DNA of 13,959 bases, taken from contig JAVLBA010000061.1 in assembly GCA_031581485.1 (NCBI GenBank), positions 1 through 13,959 on the forward strand, in the 5' to 3' direction. The notes beneath the pieces were generated by a model that was not told where the DNA came from, did not search any database, and saw only the letters and a list, made by a program, of their open reading frames with translations. Below, piece by piece: positions 1-6,742 of the stretch. Positions within the stretch are counted from its first letter, which is position 1; every line of letters starts with the position of its first letter. Both the position numbers and the translations under genes were made by a program. This DNA comes from BM506 sp031581485 (GTDB lineage: Bacteria; Desulfobacterota; Desulfobulbia; Desulfobulbales; SURF-16).

Positions 1-1011
1 TGGAAAGTTTCTGTTTCCCCCCACCTGCGCAGCAACGAGTCGGTTGAAAAAATTATGTGGACCGTGGTGGCCTGCCTGTTGCCGCCCCTGCTCCTGTCGG
101 TATTTATTTTCGGCATCCAGACCCTGATTATCACGGCTGTTTCCGTGCTGAGCTGTGTGGCCATGGAGGCCATCAGCCAGAAAGTGCTGGGCCGCAAGGT
201 AACCATAACAGACGGCAGCGCCGTTATCACCGGCCTGCTACTCGCCTTTGTCATTCCCCCCGGCGTCCCCTACCTGCTGCCGGTACTGGGGGCGGTGATG
301 GCCATCTATATCGGCAAACATCTCCTGGGCGGTATCGGCTACAATATCTTCAACCCGGCCCTGCTGGCCCGGGCCTTTCTGCTGGCCACCTTCCCGGTGG
401 CCATGACCTCCTCCTGGCTCCCCCCCCTCAAGGAGAGTTCCATTTTCGCCTACATGGGCACCTCCATAGACGCGGTCTCTGCAGCCACCCCTCTGGCCCT
501 TCTTAAGGCAGAGGGCATGGCCGCCGTTACCGAGGCCTTTGGCGCCGCCCCCAATATATATACCGACTTCTTCCTGGGCTGGCGCCCCGGCTCCATCGGT
601 GAGACCTCTGGCCTGCTCATCATCCTGGGCGGTCTTTACCTGATCTATCGCGGCTATATCACCTGGCATATTCCGGTGAGCATGCTGGCCACCATTGCCC
701 TGCTGACTTGGGCCTTTGGCGGTGACACCCTCTTCAGCGGCGACCCCCTCCTGGCCATCCTCTCCGGCGGCGCCCTGCTGGGGGCCTTTTTCATGGCCAC
801 CGATTATGTCAGCAGCCCCACCAACAAGAACTCCCAGCTGATCTATGGCATAGGCATTGGCGCCCTCACGGTTCTCATCAGGCTCAAGGGCGGTTATCCC
901 GAAGGTGTCTGCTACGCCATCCTGCTCATGAACCCGGTGAGCTCCGTGCTTGACTCCTGGTTCAAGCCCAAGCGCTTTGCCCCGCCTCTTGCGGCCGGAG
1001 GTGGAAAATGA
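1..1011 (+). CDS. rnfD: RnfD, ion-translocating ferredoxin:NAD oxidoreductase membrane subunit (5' partial)
   Basis: RnfD is an integral membrane subunit of the Rnf complex, which couples ferredoxin oxidation and NAD+ reduction to Na+ or H+ transport. It carries an FMN bound covalently to a threonine. The frame is open from base 1 and reads WKVSVSPHLRSNESVEKIMW before the internal ATG at 55. This is the conserved SPHxRS start region of RnfD, so the true start lies left of the window. The protein has about nine hydrophobic segments. The flavinylation motif DAVSAAT spans 469-489, with the acceptor Thr codon at 487-489, and fits the Dxx(S/T)(G/A)AT consensus. The gene ends in an ATGA overlap with rnfG, indicating translational coupling. 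Only the first few residues appear to be missing. Confidence 0.95.
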   Translation, partial: WKVSVSPHLRSNESVEKIMWTVVACLLPPLLLSVFIFGIQTLIITAVSVLSCVAMEAISQKVLGRKVTITDGSAVITGLLLAFVIPPGVPYLLPVLGAVMAIYIGKHLLGGIGYNIFNPALLARAFLLATFPVAMTSSWLPPLKESSIFAYMGTSIDAVSAATPLALLKAEGMAAVTEAFGAAPNIYTDFFLGWRPGSIGETSGLLIILGGLYLIYRGYITWHIPVSMLATIALLTWAFGGDTLFSGDPLLAILSGGALLGAFFMATDYVSSPTNKNSQLIYGIGIGALTVLIRLKGGYPEGVCYAILLMNPVSSVLDSWFKPKRFAPPLAAGGGK

Positions 1012-1907
1012 AAGACATCACCACCATAATCATTCGTCTCACCCTGGCCTGCATCCTGGCCGGCGTGGTGATGGGCCTCACCTTTATCTTCACCAGCAAT
1101 GCCAAGAAACATAATGAGCATGCCAAAGAGCAAAAGGTCATGGCCAGCCTCCTCGGCTACAACAAGAACCAGCCCATGCCCGAGAGCATGGCCCTGCATG
1201 AGGTGTATCGCTATGTCATCACCAAGGGCGAAAACCTCACTGTTGGCTATCTGGTTCCTCTGCAGGAACAGGGCTTCACCTTTATCTCCATCGACCTCGA
1301 TGGCAGGTTCCTCTCCACCACCCCTGTGGAGATCCAACCGGAACTGGTTATTGACGAGAATGAGCGTCACAAGGCCATTGCCTCCACTCTTGACCTTGAC
1401 CCCCAGTTCCTGCGCTATGCCGACAAGACCATCATCGTCACCGATCAGGGCCGGCGCCAGGCCTACCTGCTCACCGGCGCCTTTCCAGGTTTCAAGACCT
1501 TTATCTCCGTAATGCTGGCCCTTGACCCCTCTTTTACCATCCTGGGACTGGAGATCCTGGAACACGAGGAGGATCCCGGACTGGGCGGTGAAATTGTGCA
1601 GGATTATTTTAAAAACCAGTTCACGGGCAAGCCCTTTAGCGCCATCAAGAGACTTGAGGTGACCAAGACCCCCCTTCCCGACGAGTACCGCCAGGTTCTG
1701 GAGGCTGAAAAATCCGGGATAAGCAAGATGGAACTCACCGCCATCCAAGAGCAGTACAAGGACCATGACATCTATGCCCTGACCGGCGCCACCATCTCAA
1801 GTGTCGCCGTGACCAGAGGCACCAAGGGTATTGTCAGGAAATTTGCCTACCGCCTCGCCATACTTGACCAGGTGATCCAAGAGCAAAAGATTGCTGTGCC
1901 TTTTTAA
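1008..1907 (+). CDS. rnfG: RnfG, periplasmic FMN-binding Rnf subunit
   Basis: RnfG is anchored by one N-terminal membrane helix (about residues 5-28) and exposes an FMN-binding domain to the periplasm. There it receives a covalent FMN and relays electrons within Rnf. Residues 185-190 give the DPGLGG motif of this family, and LTGATISS near residues 258-265 is the flavin attachment loop, with acceptor Thr262 at 1791-1793. The start follows a good GGAGG site and overlaps the rnfD stop as ATGA. Length is 299 residues, longer than the roughly 200 of many RnfG proteins. One oddity is that the acidic residue usually found six positions before the acceptor Thr is Tyr here (YALTGAT); an Asp sits two positions earlier. 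Confidence 0.93.
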   Translation: MKDITTIIIRLTLACILAGVVMGLTFIFTSNAKKHNEHAKEQKVMASLLGYNKNQPMPESMALHEVYRYVITKGENLTVGYLVPLQEQGFTFISIDLDGRFLSTTPVEIQPELVIDENERHKAIASTLDLDPQFLRYADKTIIVTDQGRRQAYLLTGAFPGFKTFISVMLALDPSFTILGLEILEHEEDPGLGGEIVQDYFKNQFTGKPFSAIKRLEVTKTPLPDEYRQVLEAEKSGISKMELTAIQEQYKDHDIYALTGATISSVAVTRGTKGIVRKFAYRLAILDQVIQEQKIAVPF

Positions 1908-1929
1908 GGTACGACCCAAGGATAAATCT

Positions 1930-2013
1930 ATGTCAAAAATGATAGAAACGAAAAAGTCCTTTCCCAACCGACAACTTGACCCTCGTGGCACGATTTCAGC
2001 TTTGCGGGGTTAG
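1930..2013 (+). CDS. Possible 27-residue leader ORF between rnfG and rnfE
   Basis: The 114-base gap between rnfG and rnfE is wide for this otherwise tight operon. It contains an ATG at 1930 preceded by AAGGA at a workable distance. The frame runs 27 codons and is rich in Lys, Arg and Ser, with no hydrophobic segment. Its stop TAG (2011-2013) overlaps the TAGGAG ribosome site used by rnfE at 2022, so its translation could affect rnfE initiation. I do not recognise the peptide. It may be a chance ORF. Confidence 0.25.
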   Translation: MSKMIETKKSFPNRQLDPRGTISALRG

Positions 2014-2021
2014 GAGAGACC

Positions 2022-2636
2022 ATGGCCACCGATAAATCAAACATGCAGCTGGTTGTAAACGGCATCTTAAATGAGAATCCCATCTTCCGTCTGGTCCTCT
2101 CCATGTGTCCAGCGGTTGGCATCAGCACCACCATGATGAACGGCCTGATGCTGGGAGTAGCGGTCCTCTTTGTCCAGGTCTTTTCCAGCGTCACCATCGC
2201 CATTTTTAAAGAGTACATCCACCCCCGGATCCGCATCCCCACCTACACCCTGACCATTGCCACCTGGGTAACGGTTATTGATCTGGTGCTGGCTGCCTAT
2301 CTGCCGGAGGCCTATGGCAAGATGGGCATCTTTGTGAAACTCATTGTGGCCTTTGCCATTATCACCATGCGCCTGGAGATGTTCGCCAGCAAGGAATCAG
2401 TAAATGCCTCCCTCTGGGACGGCATCGGCATGGGCCTGGGTTTCATGGCCGGCATGATGGCCATCGGTTTTGTCCGCGAACTCCTGGGAATGGGTACCCT
2501 GATGGGGTATGACATCCTCGGCTTCAAACCCCTGCTCTTCTTCATCCTGCCCTGCGCCGGCTTTTTTGTGGTGGGCTTGATGATGGCATTCTTCAACTAC
2601 ATAGAAATAGCCTATAAAAAGGCGAAGCAGGCATAA
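2022..2636 (+). CDS. rnfE: RnfE, Rnf/Nqr membrane subunit lacking one cluster cysteine
   Basis: RnfE belongs to the six-helix NqrD/RnfE family and pairs with RnfA. In characterised Nqr and Rnf complexes the two share a membrane-embedded [2Fe-2S] cluster held by two cysteines from each subunit. Here FRLVLSMCPAVGIS keeps the first ligand, Cys29. The second family motif, normally NC(I/V)(I/V)xGRAEAFASK, reads FAIITMRLEMFASK, with Ala112 (GCC at 2355-2357) where the Cys is expected. Flanking residues such as GIF.KLIV and FASK align cleanly, so this is substitution and not misalignment. An unusual Cys occurs later in FILPCAGFF (residue 177), where relatives usually have Pro. Start ATG 2022 has a TAGGAG site. 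Length of 204 residues is normal. Confidence 0.93.
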   Translation: MATDKSNMQLVVNGILNENPIFRLVLSMCPAVGISTTMMNGLMLGVAVLFVQVFSSVTIAIFKEYIHPRIRIPTYTLTIATWVTVIDLVLAAYLPEAYGKMGIFVKLIVAFAIITMRLEMFASKESVNASLWDGIGMGLGFMAGMMAIGFVRELLGMGTLMGYDILGFKPLLFFILPCAGFFVVGLMMAFFNYIEIAYKKAKQA

Positions 2637-2648
2637 AAGGCAAGAGTA

Positions 2649-3590
2649 ATGAAAAAGATCATGACGCGCTATATCCTCACCCTCCTGCTCCTTCTTGTCC
2701 TGCCCGGGCTGGCCTGGGGCCAGGATCTGGTGACGGCCAAGAGTTTCGGGGCAGACAATGAAATCATCATCACCTTCAGCCAGCCCGTTGCCCCCCATGC
2801 GGCAGTAGATTCCGCCACCTACACGGTCTATGAAGAGCCTGATCCTGATATCCGGCTGCAGATCAAGGAGATCATTCTGGCTGAAGATGAAAAAGAAGTT
2901 ACCCTTATCTTCAGCGAACCCCTCAACACCACAGAGAGCCATGTGGTGAGCATTGCCGATCTGGTGCCGGATCAAGGGCCCACCACCATTATTGTGGCCA
3001 AGTCCTACCTGGGCTACCTCATCGGCATTCTGCTCTCGGCCCTGCTCATCAACAACTTTGTCTTCACCAAATACCTCGGCCTCTGCGTCTTCTTCGGCAC
3101 CTCAAAGCGCAAGGATACGGCCAAGGGCATGGGATTGACCTTCACCATTGTCATGGTGGTGTCGGCCATCATGAGCTGGTTTTTCTACCAATACATCTTA
3201 ACCCCCTTTAATCTCAACTTCCTGCAGATTGTTATCTTCATCGGCCTGGTCTCCCTTACCGTGCAAGCCGTTGATACGATTCTGCGCAAGGTGAACCCGG
3301 CCCTGTTCAACTCCTTTGGCGTCTATCTGGTTCTGGTGATTGCCAACTGTGTTATTATTGCGGTGCCTCTTATTCTGGCCGACAATGAATATAATTTCCT
3401 GGAAACATTCATGCTCTCCCTGGGGGCGGGCGGCGGTTTTCTCCTGGCCCTCTATCTGATGAGTTCAGTGCGGGAGCGTATGGAGCTCGCCAACATCCCG
3501 CCCACCTTTAAGGGTGTGCCCATTGCCTTTATTGTGGCAGGCCAGTTTGCCTTGGCATTTCTGGGATTTTCAGGGCTGCAGATTTTTTAG
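2649..3590 (+). CDS. rnfA: RnfA with N-terminal signal peptide and Ig-like domain
   Basis: The C-terminal part, from about residue 118, is a complete six-helix RnfA/NqrE protein of normal length (about 196 residues). It has both cluster cysteines, Cys146 in KYLGLCVFFG and Cys234 in VIANCVII. It is preceded by about 117 extra residues. These comprise a signal peptide (1-24, MKK start, leucine-rich core, cleavage likely after LAWG) and a beta-rich domain (about 26-112) with ITFSQPV and VTLIFSEPL, resembling SbsA-type bacterial Ig-like (Big_5) domains. RnfA has its N-terminus outside and a positive first loop (TSKRKD) inside, so a secreted N-terminal domain fits the topology. ATG 2649 has AAGG eight bases upstream, and no internal start with a good ribosome site is seen near the core. 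Confidence 0.93.
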   Translation: MKKIMTRYILTLLLLLVLPGLAWGQDLVTAKSFGADNEIIITFSQPVAPHAAVDSATYTVYEEPDPDIRLQIKEIILAEDEKEVTLIFSEPLNTTESHVVSIADLVPDQGPTTIIVAKSYLGYLIGILLSALLINNFVFTKYLGLCVFFGTSKRKDTAKGMGLTFTIVMVVSAIMSWFFYQYILTPFNLNFLQIVIFIGLVSLTVQAVDTILRKVNPALFNSFGVYLVLVIANCVIIAVPLILADNEYNFLETFMLSLGAGGGFLLALYLMSSVRERMELANIPPTFKGVPIAFIVAGQFALAFLGFSGLQIF

Positions 3591-3626
3591 CCCCTTGGCG
3601 AGATCGTCTCTTAATGGAGTAAAAGC

Positions 3627-3646
3627 ATTCCGCTTCGGTTCGGAAT
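3627..3646 (+). other. Small hairpin between rnfA and rnfB
   Basis: ATTCCG and CGGAAT form a 6-bp stem around the 8-base loop CTTCGGTT, within the 66-base rnfA-rnfB spacer. It ends directly before the AGGTG ribosome site of rnfB (3647-3651). No T-run follows, so it is not a terminator. It could stabilise the mRNA end or modulate rnfB translation. The structure is visible; the role is inferred. Confidence 0.4.
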
Positions 3647-3656
3647 AGGTGAAAAA

Positions 3657-4529
3657 ATGGATCCAGAATTAGTAAAATTAGCCTTGGGCGGCGTGGCCCT
3701 GCTCGCCTGTATCGGCCTTTTTTTCGGTATCGGCCTGGCCCTGGCGGCCCATAAATTTGCCGTGGAGACAGACCCCCTGATTGAAGAGGTCCTGGAATCC
3801 CTGGCCGGCGCCCAGTGCGGCGGCTGCGGCTATCCTGGCTGCGAGGGCTACGCCATTGCCGTGGTCAATGACCCGGATGTGCCGCCTAATCTCTGCTATC
3901 CAGGCAAGGAAAAGGTGGCGGCCCGGGTGGCCGAGCTCACCGGTAAAAAGATGGCGGAGATGGAGGATATGGTCGCCCTGGTCCGCTGCTCCCGCCAGGA
4001 AGGCAGGGTGAGTCACAAGCATGAGTATATCGGCTTTGCCTCCTGCACCGCCGCAAACTTAGGCTTTGGCGGCCCATCGGCCTGCAACTACGCCTGCATC
4101 GGTCTAGGTGAATGCGCCCAGGCCTGCCCCTTTGATGCCATCACCATGGTGGACAGCTTTCCAGTGGTCAACCCCGATAAATGCGTGAGCTGCGGCACCT
4201 GCGTCAAGACCTGCCCCAAACAGGTCATGGTCCTCCAGAGCCTGAAGGCCAGGGTCTATGTCCCCTGCTCCACCAAAGAACTCGGCAAGAATGTCAAAAA
4301 GGTCTGCGCGGTGGGCTGCATCTCCTGCCAGATCTGTGTGAAGAAATGTCCGGCCGGTGCTGTGCGCTCCGAAAATGGCCTGATCCAGATCGACCAGGCA
4401 AAATGCCTTGAATACGGCCCGGAATGCCAGGAAGTGTGTGTGGAGAAATGTCCCCGCCACATCTTCAGAAAATATCAGGGTCGCCAGGTGCTGAAACGCG
4501 CTGATGCCGGCCTTAAGATGGCGAGCTAA
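3657..4529 (+). CDS. rnfB: RnfB, multi-[4Fe-4S] ferredoxin-type Rnf subunit
   Basis: RnfB is the likely entry point for electrons from reduced ferredoxin into Rnf, anchored to the inner membrane with its clusters in the cytoplasm. Residues 7-31 form one membrane helix. Next comes the 4Fe-4S domain with Cys54, Cys57, Cys62 and Cys80 (CGGCGYPGC plus a later Cys). Ferredoxin motifs follow at 147-157 (CIGLGECAQAC), 176-186 (CVSCGTCVKTC), 217-231 and 250-265. Cys111, Cys130 and Cys143 precede these, as in the long RnfB of clostridia and methanogens. I estimate five or six clusters. Length of 290 residues is in the long class. ATG 3657 has AGGTG upstream. Confidence 0.94.
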   Translation: MDPELVKLALGGVALLACIGLFFGIGLALAAHKFAVETDPLIEEVLESLAGAQCGGCGYPGCEGYAIAVVNDPDVPPNLCYPGKEKVAARVAELTGKKMAEMEDMVALVRCSRQEGRVSHKHEYIGFASCTAANLGFGGPSACNYACIGLGECAQACPFDAITMVDSFPVVNPDKCVSCGTCVKTCPKQVMVLQSLKARVYVPCSTKELGKNVKKVCAVGCISCQICVKKCPAGAVRSENGLIQIDQAKCLEYGPECQEVCVEKCPRHIFRKYQGRQVLKRADAGLKMAS

Positions 4530-4566
4530 AAGAAAATTTTCATTTGAGAGTGAGACAGAGGAAGCT

Positions 4567-5610
4567 ATGAAACGTCCTGTAAAATGTTCCTGTGACCAGC
4601 AGAGAAGATCCTTCATGAAGAGCGCCGGCCTCCTGGGCCTGAGCGCTGCTTCAGCCACCCTGCTGCCGGCCAGGCAGGCGGAAGCGGTTCTTTTTGGCAG
4701 CAAAGAGTACAAGGTTTCCCAAACCAGGCTGGCCATGGCCACCTACGTCAACATGACCGCCATCCACCCCTCAAGGGACCAGGCCGAACATGCCTTTGGC
4801 CTGGCCTTTGCCGAGATCCAGCGGCTCACCAGGCTGCTGAGCCGCTTTGACGCCGACTCTCCGGTCTCCCGGCTCAACAAGAGTGGTTCCCTGCACAGGG
4901 CGCCCCAGGAAGTGCTGGAGCTTGTGGCCCGCTCCCTCTATTATCACCAGCAGAGCGGCGGCGCCTTTGATATCACGGTGAAGCCCCTTATTGATCTCTA
5001 CAGAGACAATTTTGCCGGCGGCCGTCCCCCCTCTGAAACGCAGATCCAGGCCGCCCTCCACCATGTCGGCACCGAACACCTTTGTTTTGCCAGCGGCAAT
5101 ATCTCTTTCAGCAAGGCCGCCATGGGCATCACCCTGGACGGCATTGCCAAGGGCTATATCGTTGATCGGGCCTCGGAAATCCTGAGCCGCAACGGGATCA
5201 GCAATCACCTGATCAATGCCGGCGGCGATATCCGCACCAACGGCGCAGCCGCCAAAGGCAAGCCCTGGACCATTGCCATTCAGGATCCGGCCAAGAAGAA
5301 AGAGTACCCCGACGTCATCACCATGAGAAACGGCGCCATTGCCACCTCCGGCAATTACGAGGTGCACTACGATAATGAGAAGCTGTTCCACCACATTATT
5401 GACAGCCGGAGCGGCTACTCCCCGGCGCTTGCCGCCAGTGTTACCGTCCAGGCCCCCACGGTCATGGATGCAGACGCCCTGGCCACCAGCGTCATGGTTA
5501 TGGAGCCGGCCGCCGGGGTGCATTTCATCAACGACCAGCCCGGCTGCGCCTGTTTTGTGGTGGAGTCAAGCGGCGCCACCCGCCACTCCCTGGGCTGGCA
5601 GGCCGGTTGA
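4567..5610 (+). CDS. apbE: FAD:protein FMN transferase ApbE with Tat signal
   Basis: ApbE moves FMN from FAD onto a Thr of target proteins such as RnfD and RnfG. Its place at the end of the rnf operon fits that role. I chose ATG 4567, which follows AGAGGAA, over the upstream ATG 4504 inside rnfB. From there the protein has 347 residues. QRRSFMK at 12-18, a hydrophobic stretch and AEA at 38-40 form a twin-arginine export signal, so it acts in the periplasm. Family motifs include LSRFDADSPVSRLN (91-104), GGAFDITVKPL (121-131), LDGIAKGYIVD (190-200), NAGGD (217-221), HIIDSRSG and the metal-binding DADALATS (301-308). There is no lipobox. Two cysteines (7 and 9) lie ahead of the Tat motif. Confidence 0.92.
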   Translation: MKRPVKCSCDQQRRSFMKSAGLLGLSAASATLLPARQAEAVLFGSKEYKVSQTRLAMATYVNMTAIHPSRDQAEHAFGLAFAEIQRLTRLLSRFDADSPVSRLNKSGSLHRAPQEVLELVARSLYYHQQSGGAFDITVKPLIDLYRDNFAGGRPPSETQIQAALHHVGTEHLCFASGNISFSKAAMGITLDGIAKGYIVDRASEILSRNGISNHLINAGGDIRTNGAAAKGKPWTIAIQDPAKKKEYPDVITMRNGAIATSGNYEVHYDNEKLFHHIIDSRSGYSPALAASVTVQAPTVMDADALATSVMVMEPAAGVHFINDQPGCACFVVESSGATRHSLGWQAG

Positions 5611-5693
5611 TGCCCACCTGAAAAAAAGATGTTCTTGCATTCAAGACAAAAAAGAATGGGCCCGGCAGCAGAGCCAGCCGATGAGCGCTGCCC

Positions 5694-6380
5694 TCAAAGA
5701 GCTCCGCGCCAGCTGCCGCGTCGGGTTTTTTTCTGCAGGCTGACCTGCAGACGCTGAGAAAAATCAAGACCGCTTATCTCAACGGCGCCGAGACGCGCCA
5801 GATGGGGGGTCTTCATCTGACAATCGATGAGGTCAAAGTCCCAGGCCACAAGCTGTGCAGCAAGGGCGGCCAGGGCTACCTTGGAACTATCGGCCACCGT
5901 GCTGAACATCGATTCTCCAAAGAAAAAACCGCCCAGGGAGACGCCATAGAGACCACCCACCAGCTCCTCCCCCTGCCAGCATTCCACAGAATGGGCCCAC
6001 CCCTCGGCATGGAGGCGGTTGTAGGCCGCCGCCATCTCCGGCACAATCCAGGTGCCTTCCTGATCAGAGCGGGGGGCAGCGCAGCCCTTGACCACCCCGG
6101 CAAAGTCCTGGTCAAAGGTGACCCGGAATTTCCCCTGGCGCCGGGTACGGGCCAGGCGCCGGGAACAATGGAAGCCGGCCGGGACCAGCACCATCCGGGG
6201 ATCGGGTGACCACCAGAGCAGCGGATCCCCGGCCGAATACCAGGGAAAGATCCCCAGGGAATAGGCCAGCAGCAGTCGCTCCACAGAGAGATCGCCGCCC
6301 ACGGCCAACAGGCCGTCATCCCTGGCCAGAACAGGCGGGGGAAAGAGAAGTTCTTCAGAAAGTTTAAAAATCATCGCCAT
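5694..6380 (-). CDS. aat: Leucyl/phenylalanyl-tRNA--protein transferase
   Basis: Aat transfers Leu or Phe from its tRNA to proteins with N-terminal Lys or Arg, marking them for ClpS/ClpAP degradation (bacterial N-end rule). Hallmarks in order are FPWYS (45-49), WWSPDPR (56-62), TWI (110-112), a long GGLYGVSLGGFFFGESMFS block (142-160), DCQ (186-188) and HLARLGA (193-199). Length of 228 residues is typical. The start could be ATG 6380 or the second ATG two codons inside (MAMIF). It is divergent from the zinc-ribbon gene and no clpS or clpA is visible in the window. Its 3' end lies 83 bases from the end of apbE, so the rnf operon and aat converge. Confidence 0.95.
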   Translation of the reverse strand: MAMIFKLSEELLFPPPVLARDDGLLAVGGDLSVERLLLAYSLGIFPWYSAGDPLLWWSPDPRMVLVPAGFHCSRRLARTRRQGKFRVTFDQDFAGVVKGCAAPRSDQEGTWIVPEMAAAYNRLHAEGWAHSVECWQGEELVGGLYGVSLGGFFFGESMFSTVADSSKVALAALAAQLVAWDFDLIDCQMKTPHLARLGAVEISGLDFSQRLQVSLQKKTRRGSWRGAL

Positions 6381-6404
6381 TATCAGAGGCCTCGCCAGTT
6401 GCGC

Positions 6405-6433
6405 TTGACACCTGGGAAAGGGACCTGTAATTT
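6405..6433 (+). promoter_or_regulatory. Candidate sigma70 promoter for the zinc-ribbon gene
   Basis: A perfect TTGACA (6405-6410) is followed after 17 bases by TAATTT (6428-6433), in the AT-rich spacer between the divergent aat and zinc-ribbon genes. A perfect TATAAT lies at 6436-6441 but is 25 bases from the -35, too far to pair with it. The -10 match is weak, so this is a suggestion only. Confidence 0.35.
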
Positions 6434-6508
6434 ATTATAATTATTCACAAAAAAGGTTCTTAAAAAAATCCTTTTACAGCTCTCCCACCCTTGCCTCTTG
6501 GTACTCCC

Positions 6509-6742
6509 ATGGATAGAAAAAAACAAAACTGCCCTTACTGCCAGGAAAGCATCTACGCAAACGCCATTGTCTGCCGCTACTGCTCCCGGGATCTGCCTCC
6601 CAATCTGCCGCCCCTGCAGTATCATTCCTCCCCCCTCTGGCTCCCCCTGCTCATCACCTCTGCCCTGGTCATTGGCGCCACTGCCCTTTTCAGCAGCGAC
6701 CAGATACAGGAGCGTCTGCGTCGGCTCCACCGTCGTCACTGA
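6509..6742 (+). CDS. Small zinc-ribbon membrane protein, unknown function
   Basis: This 77-residue protein has an N-terminal zinc ribbon, CPYC (Cys8, Cys11) and CRYC (Cys22, Cys25), followed by a Pro-rich linker. One membrane helix (about 45-66) and a short basic tail (ERLRRLHRRH) follow. This zinc-ribbon-plus-helix layout is common in small bacterial proteins of unknown role. A TTG at 6491 could add six residues, but neither start has a clear ribosome site. I preferred ATG because the ribbon begins directly after it. The stop overlaps the 3' end of the minus-strand methyltransferase by a few bases. No specific function can be given. Confidence 0.65.
   Translation: MDRKKQNCPYCQESIYANAIVCRYCSRDLPPNLPPLQYHSSPLWLPLLITSALVIGATALFSSDQIQERLRRLHRRH

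Noticed and set aside
912..1766. A 284-codon open frame on the minus strand
   Set aside because: It is antisense to rnfG and the end of rnfD, and its translation has no recognisable domain.
5705..5732. CGCG/CGCG hairpin with a T-run as a terminator of the rnf operon
   Set aside because: The stem is only 4 bp and separated from the T-run by four other bases; it lies within the 3' coding part of aat.
5732..5751. TCTGCAG/CTGCAGA inverted repeat
   Set aside because: It falls in aat codons for repeated Leu-Gln pairs and has no T-run, so it is probably coincidental.
6405..6441. Perfect TTGACA and perfect TATAAT as one promoter
   Set aside because: They are 25 bases apart, outside the working range for sigma70.
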